Source of the DNA: Ignavibacteria bacterium
Lineage (GTDB): Bacteria > Bacteroidota > Ignavibacteria > Ignavibacteriales > Ignavibacteriaceae
Direction of reading: 5' to 3'
Length of the DNA stretch: 64,000 nucleotides
Assembly: GCA_030693705.1 (NCBI GenBank)
Contig: JAUYAB010000005.1
Coordinates: 124,001 to 188,000 of the forward strand
The notes beneath the pieces are model-generated. The model had not been told where the DNA came from. It did not search any database and saw only the letters and a program-made list of their open reading frames with translations. Of this stretch, positions 18,640-28,611 are shown one piece after another; the stretch's first letter is position 1, and the number at the start of each line of letters is the position of its first letter. Both the position numbers and the translations under genes were made by a program.

Positions 18640-21600
18640 ATGAAATTACTCCTCAGCCTTTTTCTGTCGGGCATTCTCATTGCTCAGAGCCATAAAGTTC
18701 TTGAATCAACATCTGAATCGATCACCATTGAATTTTCTTTTGGAGGAAAATACCGGGTAATTGATACCACTTTTCATGGCAATACTTTTCAGAAAATTAC
18801 CGGGAACAGTTACTTTGCAGAGCAAGAAGGGGAACCGGTTTTACCGCAGGAATTTGTTACTCTCGGGATAAAAAAGGGTGCAACGCTTTCTTATAAAATA
18901 ATTTCCGATCAAAAGAAAATATTTAAGAATAAATTTATTGTTCCGTTCGCTAAGAAAACTGACGGAACCAGTACTTCACTTTTTGAATCTGCCGGTACTA
19001 TTTATCAAAGAAGCCAAGAATACCCGCACGAGGCAGTTTCGATTAACCCTTCTTACATCTATCGCTTTGCTACTATCTTACCAATCACTATTTCACCGTT
19101 TCAATTTAATCCCGTTACCAGAGAATTGACATTCCATGAAAAAATGGTGATCCAATTTTTTTATAAAAATCAATCGGGTTTTTTAGAGACAAGTAGAACT
19201 GTTGATAAATTAACAGATGATTTTCTCAAGGGATCCGTCCTTAATTATTCGATCTCAAAAAATTGGATGATTGGAAAGACGATTGAGCGTAGTAGCTTGA
19301 AAGAGGGAGAAGAATATTGGTATAATCCGCAACAGAACTGGTTGAAATTGTATTTGAAGAACGAGGGAGTCTATCGTGTTTCTTATTCCGATTTGACTAA
19401 CATAAATTCTCCAGCATTACAAAATATTGACGTAAAAAAAATCAGAGTGTTTAATGATGGAGAAGAAATTCCTTTAGAACTAAACGATGTTGACAAAGAT
19501 AGTATTTTCAATAATGATGATTATTTTCAGTTTATAGGAAAAGTTGCCACACCTTCCCCCTATTCAAAGCTAAATATTTATAATAATTCCAGTGTTTACT
19601 GGTTAACGGTTAATAGCGATGTAGATGGGAAAAGGTATAAGGAAATAGATGGTTATAGACTTGGTTGGCAGAAAACTTTCTACGGAAGTTTAAAAACTCT
19701 GCATTATGAAAAAGATTTGCTTTATGAGCGCCTGGGGTATGCTCAAAACATTGAACGAGATTTTTGGTATTGGGGAAAAGCAAGCGGTATAAATGGTAAA
19801 GAATCTGAAGCTTTTTCCACTCCTTTCCCTGCTTTCCCGGAGTATTTGCCTGATTCGAATATTGTTACCGTGCGGGCAAATTTTCACGGTTTAACTACGT
19901 ATGCTTCGTTCTCACCGGATCATAGGGCAAAAATATTATTAACTAGCCAATTCGTTGACTCGGTTGAATGGGATGGTCAGAACGCTTATAATTTTGAAAA
20001 AAAAATAGATACAAAAAAAATTGGAATTTTTCCCGACAATAATTTTCAGGTTGTTGTTGATGGTTTAATCATGGTAAACCCATATGACCCGACACAATCT
20101 CAGTCTGATGAAATTAGGATTAATTGGTTTGAATTCGACTATTGGAAAGAAAACAGAGTATCCGGAAGTTATTTTCACTTTGCTTCTACTAATGAAATGT
20201 TGGGGAAAAGTAGATTTTGTTTGTGGCAATGGGCAGAAAAGGATATGGAAATATTCATCCCACAGAGATGTGAAATTGTTAAAAATCCTTTTTTTGCTAA
20301 CAACATAGATAAAGAAGTGTTTTTTGTGGATAGCGCCGATACAAAAACAGATTATTTCTGTACAAGTAGTGGTAGTATCTCATCAGTTGATTCAATAAAA
20401 GTTGATGCTCCTTCCAACTTAAGAAATAAGAATCAAGGCATTGACTATTTGATTATTACTCATAAAAATTTTCTTCCCGCTGCCGAAAGATTGAAACAGT
20501 TTAGAGAAACTCATTTCCCGGATTCATCCATCGCTTCACCACGAATACAGATTACACAAGTGGATGATATCTATGATGAGTTTTCATTCGGGTTACTTGA
20601 TCCTTACTCAATACAATCTTATATAAAATATGCTTTTGAAAATTATTCCGGAACACCGGTTTCCTATGTTGTTCTATTGGGTGATATGAGTTATGATTAT
20701 AGAGAACTCTTTCCGCAGAATAGGAAGAATTTTATTCCATCCATGCCTTATCATTCCCGCGAATATGGATTAGCTGCGAGTGATAATATGTTTGTTACAG
20801 TCAGTGGAGATGATGTGGCTCCCGATGCAGCGATTGGTCGATTATCTTGTGAGTCTTTATCGGACGCAAATATTCTTATCGACAAAATCATTGCGTACCC
20901 TGGTGATGCAGGAAAAATTTGGCGGCAAAATTCACTTTTGGTTGCCTCTGGTCAGGATTTGAATGATGAATTATTTTTTGGATTTAATAATGCCAGTATC
21001 GAGTTAGAGAAAAATTACATTGCCCCCAACGGATTTAGCACAAAAAAAGTTTTTCGATATCCAAGTAACACAGAACATATGGCTTTTCAAGGTGGAGGCG
21101 TTGAGATTCGAAAGGGAATTGATAGCGGGGCTGTTATTGTTAATTATTATGGACATGGAGGAGGATATCAATGGGATTTGGTTTTTGTTAATGACGATAT
21201 TTATATGTTAAATAACGGAGGGCGGCTTCCGTTTATTTCCAGCGTAACTTGTTATACCGGGCATTTTGATAATCAAGATGTTTTTGGCGAACAGTTTGTA
21301 AAAGTTCCCGGTAAAGGAGCCATCGCATTTTGGGGAAGTTCCGGATTAACGAGTTTTGGTATTGGAGTCGACCTCAACAATAGATTTTTTAGCGAAGTTT
21401 TTAACAAAAAAAATTATATACTCGGGAAGGCAATTTTAAACACAAAAAACTTCAATGTTTCGGTCGGTCCCTTTGCCGATATGATTGCATTAGCAACCTT
21501 GCTCGGAGATCCGTTGCTTGAGTTAGCTTTACCTAAAAATCCGGATTATTCCGTATCGAATTCTTTGATAAATATTTCTCCGGAATTTCCGATTGTTGGA

Positions 21601-24333
21601 AGTCCCGTTCAAGTTAAAATTTATGTGAAAAATTTTGGGGCATTAAGAGAAGGGGACTCCGTAACAGTTGATCTTTCCGTGATGAATAAAAATGTTAAAA
21701 CTTTGGTTGTATCTCAGAAAATAAAATCTTTTGCACTAACTGATTCACTAACTTTATCTTGGATGCCATCAGATGAAGGAGAAAACACTCTGATAGTAGA
21801 TGTTAATGAAAGCAGAAATGCCGTTGAAGATGACTTCTCTGATAATGAAACAACTAAATCGGTTTATGTTTATAAGACAAATGAACCCAATATCTTAAAT
21901 CCTCAAAATGGATATACTTCAAACTCAAAGAGTATAGAGTTTCTCTTTGCCGATATCGGTGAATACATTGGGAAGAAATTGACCTATCAGATTCAAATTG
22001 ATACTTCTTTAATTTTTGAAAAACCGGCACTCGATATTAAAAATATCATCCCACTGAACGGTGAGGTTAAATGGACGCATTCATTCCTTGAGAGCGGAAC
22101 CTATTTTTGGAGAACGCGGAGTTGGGAGGGAGGTGACTCAAGTAATTGGACAAGCGTTACAACTTTTAAAATTGCTTCAGATACTTCAAACGCTTTTTCA
22201 TTCTCTCTTCAACAGCTTAAACTTTTTGAATTGGAAAATATAAATTATTCTGATTCTCTGAAGGGTCTTACACTTAATGCTTCCTTCCTTCCTGCAAAGC
22301 CTACAAACAGTAGATTCTTGGGGCGATTTTCTGTTACACTCCCGGATGGGATAAATAATTTAAGTACAATTACTACCGATGGTACTTACCTATATATTGC
22401 TGCAATGAATTATTATAACGGGCAAAATTCCAAAATTTATAAAATTGGTACGGGTATTAACGGTACGGTTGAAGGTCAATCCTACGGAGAAATTACTCCA
22501 CAAACGTTTCCGGTTTTTCATACAATTCTTTATTATGATGATAAAATTTATATCCCAACAAGGTCTTCACATTATTTATCTTGGATTGAGCCTGGAACCG
22601 GTGATTATGATTCTGTTTTTGTAACCGGTGGACTGTTAAATGATAATTCTAGAGAAGAAGATGGTGGTGTTTATCTTTGCTCTGATGGAAGATATGTTTA
22701 TAATTTAGCCGTGATGGATACAACCGGCGCCCATAAATACCGTTTAAGAATTCTTGATCCAAAAAACAATTGGGCAAAAGTAGGTGAGGATGGAGAATTG
22801 AGCGGAACAAGTTATAATTATTTTAGTAGTTTTTTTGTAATCGATAATTACCTCTATGCGTTCGAATATGGAGATGGTAATTATATGCGTAGGTTTGATT
22901 TAACCACAAATCGGTTTGAGGAAGAGTGGATTGCCTTTACTCCTTTTCAAGGTTATTTTTCATGGACTTATGACGCTGCGTCTAATCTGCTTTACGCAAG
23001 TGTTTTCGGTAATGGTTTTCAACCAAGAATTGGAAAATTTGTTGGTAAATACAAAAACACAGAAGGGAATGTTATTACTTCTGCTTTTGGGCCTGCAAAG
23101 AAGTGGAACTCGGTTTCGTATGACATAAGTAAATATCATACCGAAGCATCAATGAATGTTCGGCTTGAGAAGTACGATAATAATTTGCAACAGTGGGATG
23201 CATTAAAAGAAAATATCTCTTCTCCCTATTCGCTCGATACAATCAATCTTCCGGTGAACTCGCGTCTCAGATTGTCAATCAATTTAAAAGATACCTCCAC
23301 TACTTCGGGAGATGCTTTTAAAATATCGAAAATCGGATGGAATTTTACACAACCTGCAGAACTCGCCATCGCAAAAAATGGATTGGAATTTAATGCTGAT
23401 ACACTTCTGCAAGGTTTTCCGCTGGAATTCCGGTTAACTCCACAAAACATCGGCTCCACAGCTTCTGATACATTCCAGGTTGCTTGTTATCTTGATGACG
23501 CGAGGCTTCCTTTTTATACCAATAAAGTTGCAATAAAATCTGATTCTTCGATCACCTTAAATTCGATATTGGAAACCTCCAAGATTGGTGAACAACATAA
23601 AATAAAAGTTGAGTTAAAGCCAAACGAATCTGAAAACTTCTCGTTCAATAACTTTGTTGAGAAGAAATTTTTTATCAACTATGATACTTTGCGTCCTACG
23701 CTAAAAGTTTTGATTGACGGAAGAGAAATTATTGACGGAGATATTGTTTCGAAAGAGCCGGAGATCGAAGTTTCATTAAAGGATAATTCACCTTTACCCA
23801 TTAACAAAAATAATTTTTCAATTTCGATCGATAACATTCCTCTTGAAGTTGCGAACATTCGAGATTCAATTATCCCTTACCCAAATAATGAAACGGTACT
23901 TAAATGGAAAGAATTATCGCTTAAAGAAGGTGAACATTTTCTTGTTGTTAAAGCGAAAGATTCTACTGGTATTGATTTTGATGCGGATACTTCTGGCCGG
24001 AAAACGGTTTTTTTTACTTACAAAGCAAATGACTTAAAAAATGTCTATAATTATCCCAATCCGTTTGCTTCGCAAACTCATTTCACATTTGAAATTCGTG
24101 GAGAGCATGAACCGCAGGAAATTGCTATCAGGATATTTACTATAGCGGGCAGGTTGATAAAAGAGATCAAACTTCCGTCGGGAAATTTCTCAATCGGATT
24201 TAATAAAATATTGTGGGATGGGAAAGACCAAGACGGCGATGCAATTGCAAACGGTTTATATCTCTACAAAGTGTTAGCCAAGTATGATGATAAAACTATT
24301 ACTACCACACAAAAACTTGTGAAAATGGAGTAA
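18640..24333 (+). CDS. Giant gingipain-family (C25) cysteine peptidase with T9SS sorting domain
   Basis: 1897 residues. There is a signal peptide at 1-15. A long N-terminal pro-like region (about 20-590) precedes the C25 peptidase domain (about 603-965). The catalytic pair is visible: His839 in NYYGHGGGY and Cys871 in SVTCYTGHFD, 32 residues apart, close to the spacing in RgpB. After it come a CARDB-like beta domain (967-1080), an FN3-like domain (1087-1185), a beta-propeller-like repeat region (about 1230-1473), a second CARDB-like domain (1578-1690) and a C-terminal sorting domain from about 1803 (YNYPNPFASQTHF, ending ATTQKLVKME-like). C25 members include gingipains and the T9SS sortase PorU. 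This one carries far more domains than PorU, so a surface-exposed endopeptidase is equally possible. It stands alone between the EPS locus and glmS. Confidence 0.82.
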   Translation: MKLLLSLFLSGILIAQSHKVLESTSESITIEFSFGGKYRVIDTTFHGNTFQKITGNSYFAEQEGEPVLPQEFVTLGIKKGATLSYKIISDQKKIFKNKFIVPFAKKTDGTSTSLFESAGTIYQRSQEYPHEAVSINPSYIYRFATILPITISPFQFNPVTRELTFHEKMVIQFFYKNQSGFLETSRTVDKLTDDFLKGSVLNYSISKNWMIGKTIERSSLKEGEEYWYNPQQNWLKLYLKNEGVYRVSYSDLTNINSPALQNIDVKKIRVFNDGEEIPLELNDVDKDSIFNNDDYFQFIGKVATPSPYSKLNIYNNSSVYWLTVNSDVDGKRYKEIDGYRLGWQKTFYGSLKTLHYEKDLLYERLGYAQNIERDFWYWGKASGINGKESEAFSTPFPAFPEYLPDSNIVTVRANFHGLTTYASFSPDHRAKILLTSQFVDSVEWDGQNAYNFEKKIDTKKIGIFPDNNFQVVVDGLIMVNPYDPTQSQSDEIRINWFEFDYWKENRVSGSYFHFASTNEMLGKSRFCLWQWAEKDMEIFIPQRCEIVKNPFFANNIDKEVFFVDSADTKTDYFCTSSGSISSVDSIKVDAPSNLRNKNQGIDYLIITHKNFLPAAERLKQFRETHFPDSSIASPRIQITQVDDIYDEFSFGLLDPYSIQSYIKYAFENYSGTPVSYVVLLGDMSYDYRELFPQNRKNFIPSMPYHSREYGLAASDNMFVTVSGDDVAPDAAIGRLSCESLSDANILIDKIIAYPGDAGKIWRQNSLLVASGQDLNDELFFGFNNASIELEKNYIAPNGFSTKKVFRYPSNTEHMAFQGGGVEIRKGIDSGAVIVNYYGHGGGYQWDLVFVNDDIYMLNNGGRLPFISSVTCYTGHFDNQDVFGEQFVKVPGKGAIAFWGSSGLTSFGIGVDLNNRFFSEVFNKKNYILGKAILNTKNFNVSVGPFADMIALATLLGDPLLELALPKNPDYSVSNSLINISPEFPIVGSPVQVKIYVKNFGALREGDSVTVDLSVMNKNVKTLVVSQKIKSFALTDSLTLSWMPSDEGENTLIVDVNESRNAVEDDFSDNETTKSVYVYKTNEPNILNPQNGYTSNSKSIEFLFADIGEYIGKKLTYQIQIDTSLIFEKPALDIKNIIPLNGEVKWTHSFLESGTYFWRTRSWEGGDSSNWTSVTTFKIASDTSNAFSFSLQQLKLFELENINYSDSLKGLTLNASFLPAKPTNSRFLGRFSVTLPDGINNLSTITTDGTYLYIAAMNYYNGQNSKIYKIGTGINGTVEGQSYGEITPQTFPVFHTILYYDDKIYIPTRSSHYLSWIEPGTGDYDSVFVTGGLLNDNSREEDGGVYLCSDGRYVYNLAVMDTTGAHKYRLRILDPKNNWAKVGEDGELSGTSYNYFSSFFVIDNYLYAFEYGDGNYMRRFDLTTNRFEEEWIAFTPFQGYFSWTYDAASNLLYASVFGNGFQPRIGKFVGKYKNTEGNVITSAFGPAKKWNSVSYDISKYHTEASMNVRLEKYDNNLQQWDALKENISSPYSLDTINLPVNSRLRLSINLKDTSTTSGDAFKISKIGWNFTQPAELAIAKNGLEFNADTLLQGFPLEFRLTPQNIGSTASDTFQVACYLDDARLPFYTNKVAIKSDSSITLNSILETSKIGEQHKIKVELKPNESENFSFNNFVEKKFFINYDTLRPTLKVLIDGREIIDGDIVSKEPEIEVSLKDNSPLPINKNNFSISIDNIPLEVANIRDSIIPYPNNETVLKWKELSLKEGEHFLVVKAKDSTGIDFDADTSGRKTVFFTYKANDLKNVYNYPNPFASQTHFTFEIRGEHEPQEIAIRIFTIAGRLIKEIKLPSGNFSIGFNKILWDGKDQDGDAIANGLYLYKVLAKYDDKTITTTQKLVKME

Positions 24334-24393
24334 GACAGAAGTTTCATCCTAACCGGAAAATTCTTAATTTTACACCATAAATATGAGGAAAAA

Positions 24394-26226
24394 ATGTGCG
24401 GCATAGTTGGCTATATCGGTGAAAGAGATGCAATTCCGATTTTGATTGAAGGACTTAAAAGGTTAGAGTATAGGGGATATGATTCAGCGGGTTTAGGCTT
24501 TTTTTCTAAAGGAGCTTTAAACATTATAAAAAATAAAGGAAAAGTTGCGCTCCTTGAAGAAAAAATTAACGGGCATAACCACCAATCAAAAATTGGTATT
24601 GGTCATACTCGATGGGCGACGCACGGCATTCCGAATGAGACGAACGCTCATCCCCACTTCAATAAAGAAAAAACTCTTCTTGTAATCCACAACGGAATTA
24701 TAGAAAATTACCAGCCGCTAAAAAAAATACTTATTGGTGATGGTTATGAATTTAAAAGTGAAACGGATACAGAAGTTTTAGTTCACCTCATTGATAGTTT
24801 TTTGAAAAAGGGAGTTACACTTTTTAGCGCTGTTCGCCATGCACTTAACCAAGTTGAAGGAACTTACGGACTCGCAGTCCTATCATGCGGCGAACCCGAT
24901 AAAATTGTTGTTGCAAGAAAAGGTTCTCCACTTGTACTCGGTATTGGTGAAAACGAAAACTTTATTGCATCCGATGTTTCTGCACTAATTGCACATACTA
25001 AACAAGTTGTTTACCTGGAAGACGGTGAAATCGCCGAAGTTTATAAAGACCACTTCCGCACAAAAAACATTGAAGACGAAGAAATTCAAAAAGAAATTAT
25101 TGAAGTGACCATGTCGATCGAACAAATCGATAAAGGCGGTTATTCCACTTTCATGTTAAAAGAAATTATGGAACAGCCTGAGTCGGTTCTTAATTCCATG
25201 CGAGGCAGACTTGTCCATGATGACGGTACTTCAAAACTTGGTGGACTGGAATCAGTTTTAAATAGAATCGCAAATTCTAAACGATTCATCATTTGTGCAT
25301 GTGGAACTTCCTGGCATTCCGGTATGGTGGGTGAGTATATGTTTGAGCAGTACTTACGCATTCCAACTGAGGTTGAATATGCTTCGGAATTTAGATACCG
25401 CAATCCGATCATTCATCCGGATGATACGATTTTCTTCATCTCGCAATCGGGTGAAACTGCTGATACATTAGCCGCAATGAAAGAGGCTAAACGGAAAGGC
25501 GCCCTTGTAATTGGAATTTGCAACGCTGTCGGAAGTTCTATCGCGCGAGATAGTGATGCCGGCGTTTATATTCACGCCGGACCGGAAATAGGTGTAGCTT
25601 CAACAAAAGCTTTTACCGCCCAGCTTTCCGTTTTTGCATTGATCACTTTACTGCTTGCGCGCAGAAAAGATATGAGTTTGATCGATGGAAAAAAAATGGT
25701 AGAAGAATTTCAAACCATTCCTGGAAAAATTGAAAAGATTCTTAAACTTGAAAAACAAATTGAAGTGATTGCCGAAGAATTTAAAAATGCCAAAAACTTT
25801 TTATATCTCGGCAGAGGTTACAACTTTCCGGTTGCCCTCGAAGGCGCTCTTAAACTAAAAGAAATTTCCTACATCCACGCTGAAGGGTATCCGGCAGCGG
25901 AAATGAAACATGGACCGATCGCTTTAGTTGATGAGAACATGCCGGTTGTATTCATTGCGCCGAAAGATTCAACGTACGATAAAATTATTTCCAATATCGA
26001 AGAAATTAAAGCCCGTAAAGGGAAAGTTATTGCCATCGCCACGGAAGGGGATGATGACATTGACCGCTTAGCCGATTATGTAATAAAAATTCCTGAAACC
26101 ATCAGGATGTTAATGCCTATTCTGTCCGTTATTCCTCTTCAATTATTAGCTTACCATATAGCTATGAAAAAAGGTCTAAACGTTGACCAACCTAGGAATT
26201 TAGCCAAAAGCGTAACAGTAGAATAA
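24394..26226 (+). CDS. glmS: Glutamine-fructose-6-phosphate aminotransferase (isomerizing)
   Basis: 610 residues, full family length. Cys2 after removal of Met is the glutaminase nucleophile (MCGIVGYIG). The Ntn-hydrolase domain (1-220) has RLEYRGYDSAG and GIGHTRWATHG. Two SIS domains (about 285-425 and 455-595) contain CGTSWHSGM, SQSGETADTLAAM and GRGYNFPVALEGALKLKEISY. The tail ends NLAKSVTVE as in the family. It makes glucosamine-6-phosphate from fructose-6-phosphate and glutamine, the first step to UDP-GlcNAc. The upstream gap is only 60 bases, too short for a glmS ribozyme. The next gene starts 19 bases on. GlmS opposes the NagA/NagB catabolic genes found near the end of the window. Confidence 0.97.
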   Translation: MCGIVGYIGERDAIPILIEGLKRLEYRGYDSAGLGFFSKGALNIIKNKGKVALLEEKINGHNHQSKIGIGHTRWATHGIPNETNAHPHFNKEKTLLVIHNGIIENYQPLKKILIGDGYEFKSETDTEVLVHLIDSFLKKGVTLFSAVRHALNQVEGTYGLAVLSCGEPDKIVVARKGSPLVLGIGENENFIASDVSALIAHTKQVVYLEDGEIAEVYKDHFRTKNIEDEEIQKEIIEVTMSIEQIDKGGYSTFMLKEIMEQPESVLNSMRGRLVHDDGTSKLGGLESVLNRIANSKRFIICACGTSWHSGMVGEYMFEQYLRIPTEVEYASEFRYRNPIIHPDDTIFFISQSGETADTLAAMKEAKRKGALVIGICNAVGSSIARDSDAGVYIHAGPEIGVASTKAFTAQLSVFALITLLLARRKDMSLIDGKKMVEEFQTIPGKIEKILKLEKQIEVIAEEFKNAKNFLYLGRGYNFPVALEGALKLKEISYIHAEGYPAAEMKHGPIALVDENMPVVFIAPKDSTYDKIISNIEEIKARKGKVIAIATEGDDDIDRLADYVIKIPETIRMLMPILSVIPLQLLAYHIAMKKGLNVDQPRNLAKSVTVE

Positions 26227-26245
26227 CAAAAAAAAGGATTCCTTT

Positions 26246-27565
26246 ATGGAAAAGAAAAATGTCCTCATCATGGGTGCAGCAGGACGTGATTTTCACAATT
26301 TCAATGTCTTTTACAGAGACAACGAAGACTACAATGTGGTTGCATTTACTGCAACACAAATTCCAAACATCGACGGTCGTCTATATCCCGCAGAACTTGC
26401 CGGAAAATTATATCCAAAAGGTATAAAGATATATGACGAGTCCGAACTGGTAGATTTAATTAAAAAATTTAACGTGCACGAAGTTGTTTTTGCTTACTCG
26501 GATGTTCCGTTCAATTATGTGATGACCAAAGCTTCAATTGTGAATGCTGCCGGAGTTTCTTTCAGATTGCTTGGCGCAGAAGAAACGATGGTTAAAAGCA
26601 CGAAACCGGTTATTTCGATAATTGCCGTGCGAACCGGAAGCGGGAAATCTCAAACATCAAGAAAAATTGTAACGATGTTAAGAGAAGCCGGAAAAAAAGT
26701 TGTCGCTATCCGCCACCCAATGCCTTATGGTGATCTGGTGAAACAAAAGGTTCAGCGTTTCGGATCGATTGAAGATTTGAAATTTCATAAATGTACGATT
26801 GAAGAAATTGAAGAATACGAACCGCACATTGTTAGCGGCGGAGTTATTTATTCCGGTGTTGACTATGAAGCGATTGTTCGTCAAGCTGAACAAGAGGCCG
26901 ACATCATCGTTTGGGATGGCGGGAATAATGATTTCCCGTTCTATCATTCTGATTTAACATTCACAGTCGTCGATCCATTGCGCGCGGGGAATGAAATGAA
27001 TTATTATCCCGGCAATACCTCGCTTCGTCTTGCAGATGTTGTGGTTATTAATAAAATTGAATCGGCAGAACCGAAAAATATTAAACTTGTTCAAGACAAT
27101 ATTCGTTCTGTAAATCCAAAAGCCATTGTAATTCAAGGGGCTTCTCCCATCAAAGTTGAGCATCCGGAATTTATAACCGGCAAGCGTGTACTCGTTGTTG
27201 AAGATGGTCCTACGCTTACACATGGTGAAATGGAATACGGCGCCGGTGTTGTTGCCGCATGGAATTACGGCGCTAAAGAGTTAGTTGACCCGCGTCCTTA
27301 CACGGTAAACTCAATTACCGCAACGTATAAAAAATATCCAAAGATCGGAACGCTGCTGCCGGCGATGGGTTACAGTGACGAACAAATAAAAGATTTGGAA
27401 GAAACCATCAACGCGACCGATTGTGATTCCGTAATCATTGGAACACCAATTGACCTTGGCAGATTGTTGAAAATAAATAAACCGTCAACCCGCGTTCAAT
27501 ATGATTTACAAGAAATTGGGGACATTACCATAGAAAAAATTCTGAAGCAAAAAGGATTCTTATGA
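26246..27565 (+). CDS. P-loop GTPase of the cyclic 2,3-diphosphoglycerate synthetase-like family
   Basis: 439 residues. The N-terminal part (VLIMGAAGRDFHNFN, about 6-20) looks nucleotide-binding. The P-loop RTGSGKSQTS lies at 129-138. Later motifs are IIVWDGGNNDFPF (Walker B-like, about 215-228), VVVINKIESAE (about 265-275, an NKxE-type base-recognition element) and a conserved C-terminal PAMGYSDEQ. Bacterial homologues are often annotated as cyclic 2,3-diphosphoglycerate synthetase, but the real function is not established. The gene overlaps carbamate kinase by 4 bases (ATGA), and an ornithine carbamoyltransferase gene follows. A role tied to carbamoyl-phosphate or purine/ureide breakdown is therefore likely. 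The spacing to glmS is 19 bases, so all may be co-transcribed. Confidence 0.75.
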   Translation: MEKKNVLIMGAAGRDFHNFNVFYRDNEDYNVVAFTATQIPNIDGRLYPAELAGKLYPKGIKIYDESELVDLIKKFNVHEVVFAYSDVPFNYVMTKASIVNAAGVSFRLLGAEETMVKSTKPVISIIAVRTGSGKSQTSRKIVTMLREAGKKVVAIRHPMPYGDLVKQKVQRFGSIEDLKFHKCTIEEIEEYEPHIVSGGVIYSGVDYEAIVRQAEQEADIIVWDGGNNDFPFYHSDLTFTVVDPLRAGNEMNYYPGNTSLRLADVVVINKIESAEPKNIKLVQDNIRSVNPKAIVIQGASPIKVEHPEFITGKRVLVVEDGPTLTHGEMEYGAGVVAAWNYGAKELVDPRPYTVNSITATYKKYPKIGTLLPAMGYSDEQIKDLEETINATDCDSVIIGTPIDLGRLLKINKPSTRVQYDLQEIGDITIEKILKQKGFL

Positions 27566-28497
27566 AAAAAATTGCCGTAGTAGCTCTCGGCGGAAATGCT
27601 TTGTTAAAAGGAAGTCAAATAGGAACCATTAACGAGCAAGAAGATAACACATACAAAACTTGCAATTTCTTAACGGAATTGCTGAAACAATATAACCTTG
27701 TTATTACTCACGGCAACGGACCTCAAGTAGGAAATATTCTTTTGCGGAACGAAGCGGGATTTGATTCTTACAAAATTCCGAAAATGCCGCTTGATATTTG
27801 TGTAGCCGATTCCCAGGGAGGAATCGGTTACATGATCGAACGACAGATACTGAATATTCTGGTTGAAAAAAAAGTAAAACGAAATGTCGTTACGCTTGTT
27901 ACTCAAGTTTTAGTTGATAAGGATGATCCGGCATTTCAAAATCCGACAAAACCTGTTGGAAAGTATTTTTTAAAAGAGGAAGCCGAACTTCTCTCTAAAG
28001 CAAATAATTGGGTATTCAAAGAGGACGCGCGTAAAAGAGGCTGGCGTAGAGTTGTTGCTTCGCCTCAACCCATAAGGATCGTGAATAAGGAAATCATTGA
28101 AGCACTAACAAGAAAAGGAAACATCGTTATTGCTGCAGGCGGTGGTGGAATACCGGTCATCGATGTTAATGGGAATCTTCATGGAGTTGATGCGGTGATT
28201 GATAAAGATTTAGCTTCTTCCTTACTGGCGAACGAGATTGGAGCCGATGCTTTTTTTATTTTGACCGACGTTGCGAAAGTCTCGATCAATTTTCAAAAAC
28301 CAAATGCAAAAGAACTCGATAAACTTTCTGTACGGCAGGCAACGAAATATTTAAAAGCCGGTGAGTTTGGTTCGGGCAGTATGGGACCGAAAATTCAGGC
28401 TGCAATTTCTTTTATAAAGAACGGCGGAAAGGAAGCGGTCATTACGGAATCTACACAACTGCTAAATCCTTCTGCTGGAACCAGAATTGTCGCTTAG
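27562..28497 (+). CDS. arcC: Carbamate kinase
   Basis: 311 residues, normal length. The N-terminus KKIAVVALGGNALL is the amino-acid-kinase glycine motif. THGNGPQVGN (about 49-58), DICVADSQGGIGYMIE and AAGGGGIPVI (about 192-201) are carbamate-kinase signatures. VDAVIDKDLASSLLA follows with the conserved Asp/Lys. The enzyme moves phosphate from carbamoyl phosphate to ADP, giving ATP, CO2 and ammonia. The gene overlaps the GTPase by 4 bases and precedes an OTC gene, but no arginine deiminase is present in the window. A repeat-bearing gap separates it from OTC. Confidence 0.95.
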   Translation: MKKIAVVALGGNALLKGSQIGTINEQEDNTYKTCNFLTELLKQYNLVITHGNGPQVGNILLRNEAGFDSYKIPKMPLDICVADSQGGIGYMIERQILNILVEKKVKRNVVTLVTQVLVDKDDPAFQNPTKPVGKYFLKEEAELLSKANNWVFKEDARKRGWRRVVASPQPIRIVNKEIIEALTRKGNIVIAAGGGGIPVIDVNGNLHGVDAVIDKDLASSLLANEIGADAFFILTDVAKVSINFQKPNAKELDKLSVRQATKYLKAGEFGSGSMGPKIQAAISFIKNGGKEAVITESTQLLNPSAGTRIVA

Positions 28498-28574
28498 TGA
28501 AACTTAGTGACTTTTGTGTCTTAGTGGTAGAGCTTTTCACCACTAAGGCGCTAAGGACACAAAGAATCACTTAG
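28492..28574 (+). repeat. CTTAGTG-type imperfect inverted repeat
   Basis: Starting in the last bases of the carbamate kinase gene, CTTAGTG occurs three times on the + strand (28493-28499, 28503-28509, 28520-28526). The inverse (CACTAAG, then CTAAGG, then ATCACTTAG) follows at 28540-28574. The left arm 28503-28528 pairs with the right arm 28538-28574, which has about 10 extra bases. The arms would form a hairpin with a loop of about 10 bases. This fits a REP-like or small palindromic element placed in an intergenic gap of 114 bases. It could also act as an mRNA processing or attenuation site between arcC and the OTC gene. Confidence 0.7.
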
Positions 28575-28611
28575 AAAAATTATTATTTTATTTTATGAAT
28601 TTGGAGAAATT

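Noticed and set aside
24334-24393. glmS ribozyme upstream of glmS
   Set aside because: The gap has only 60 bases and lacks room for the ribozyme core.
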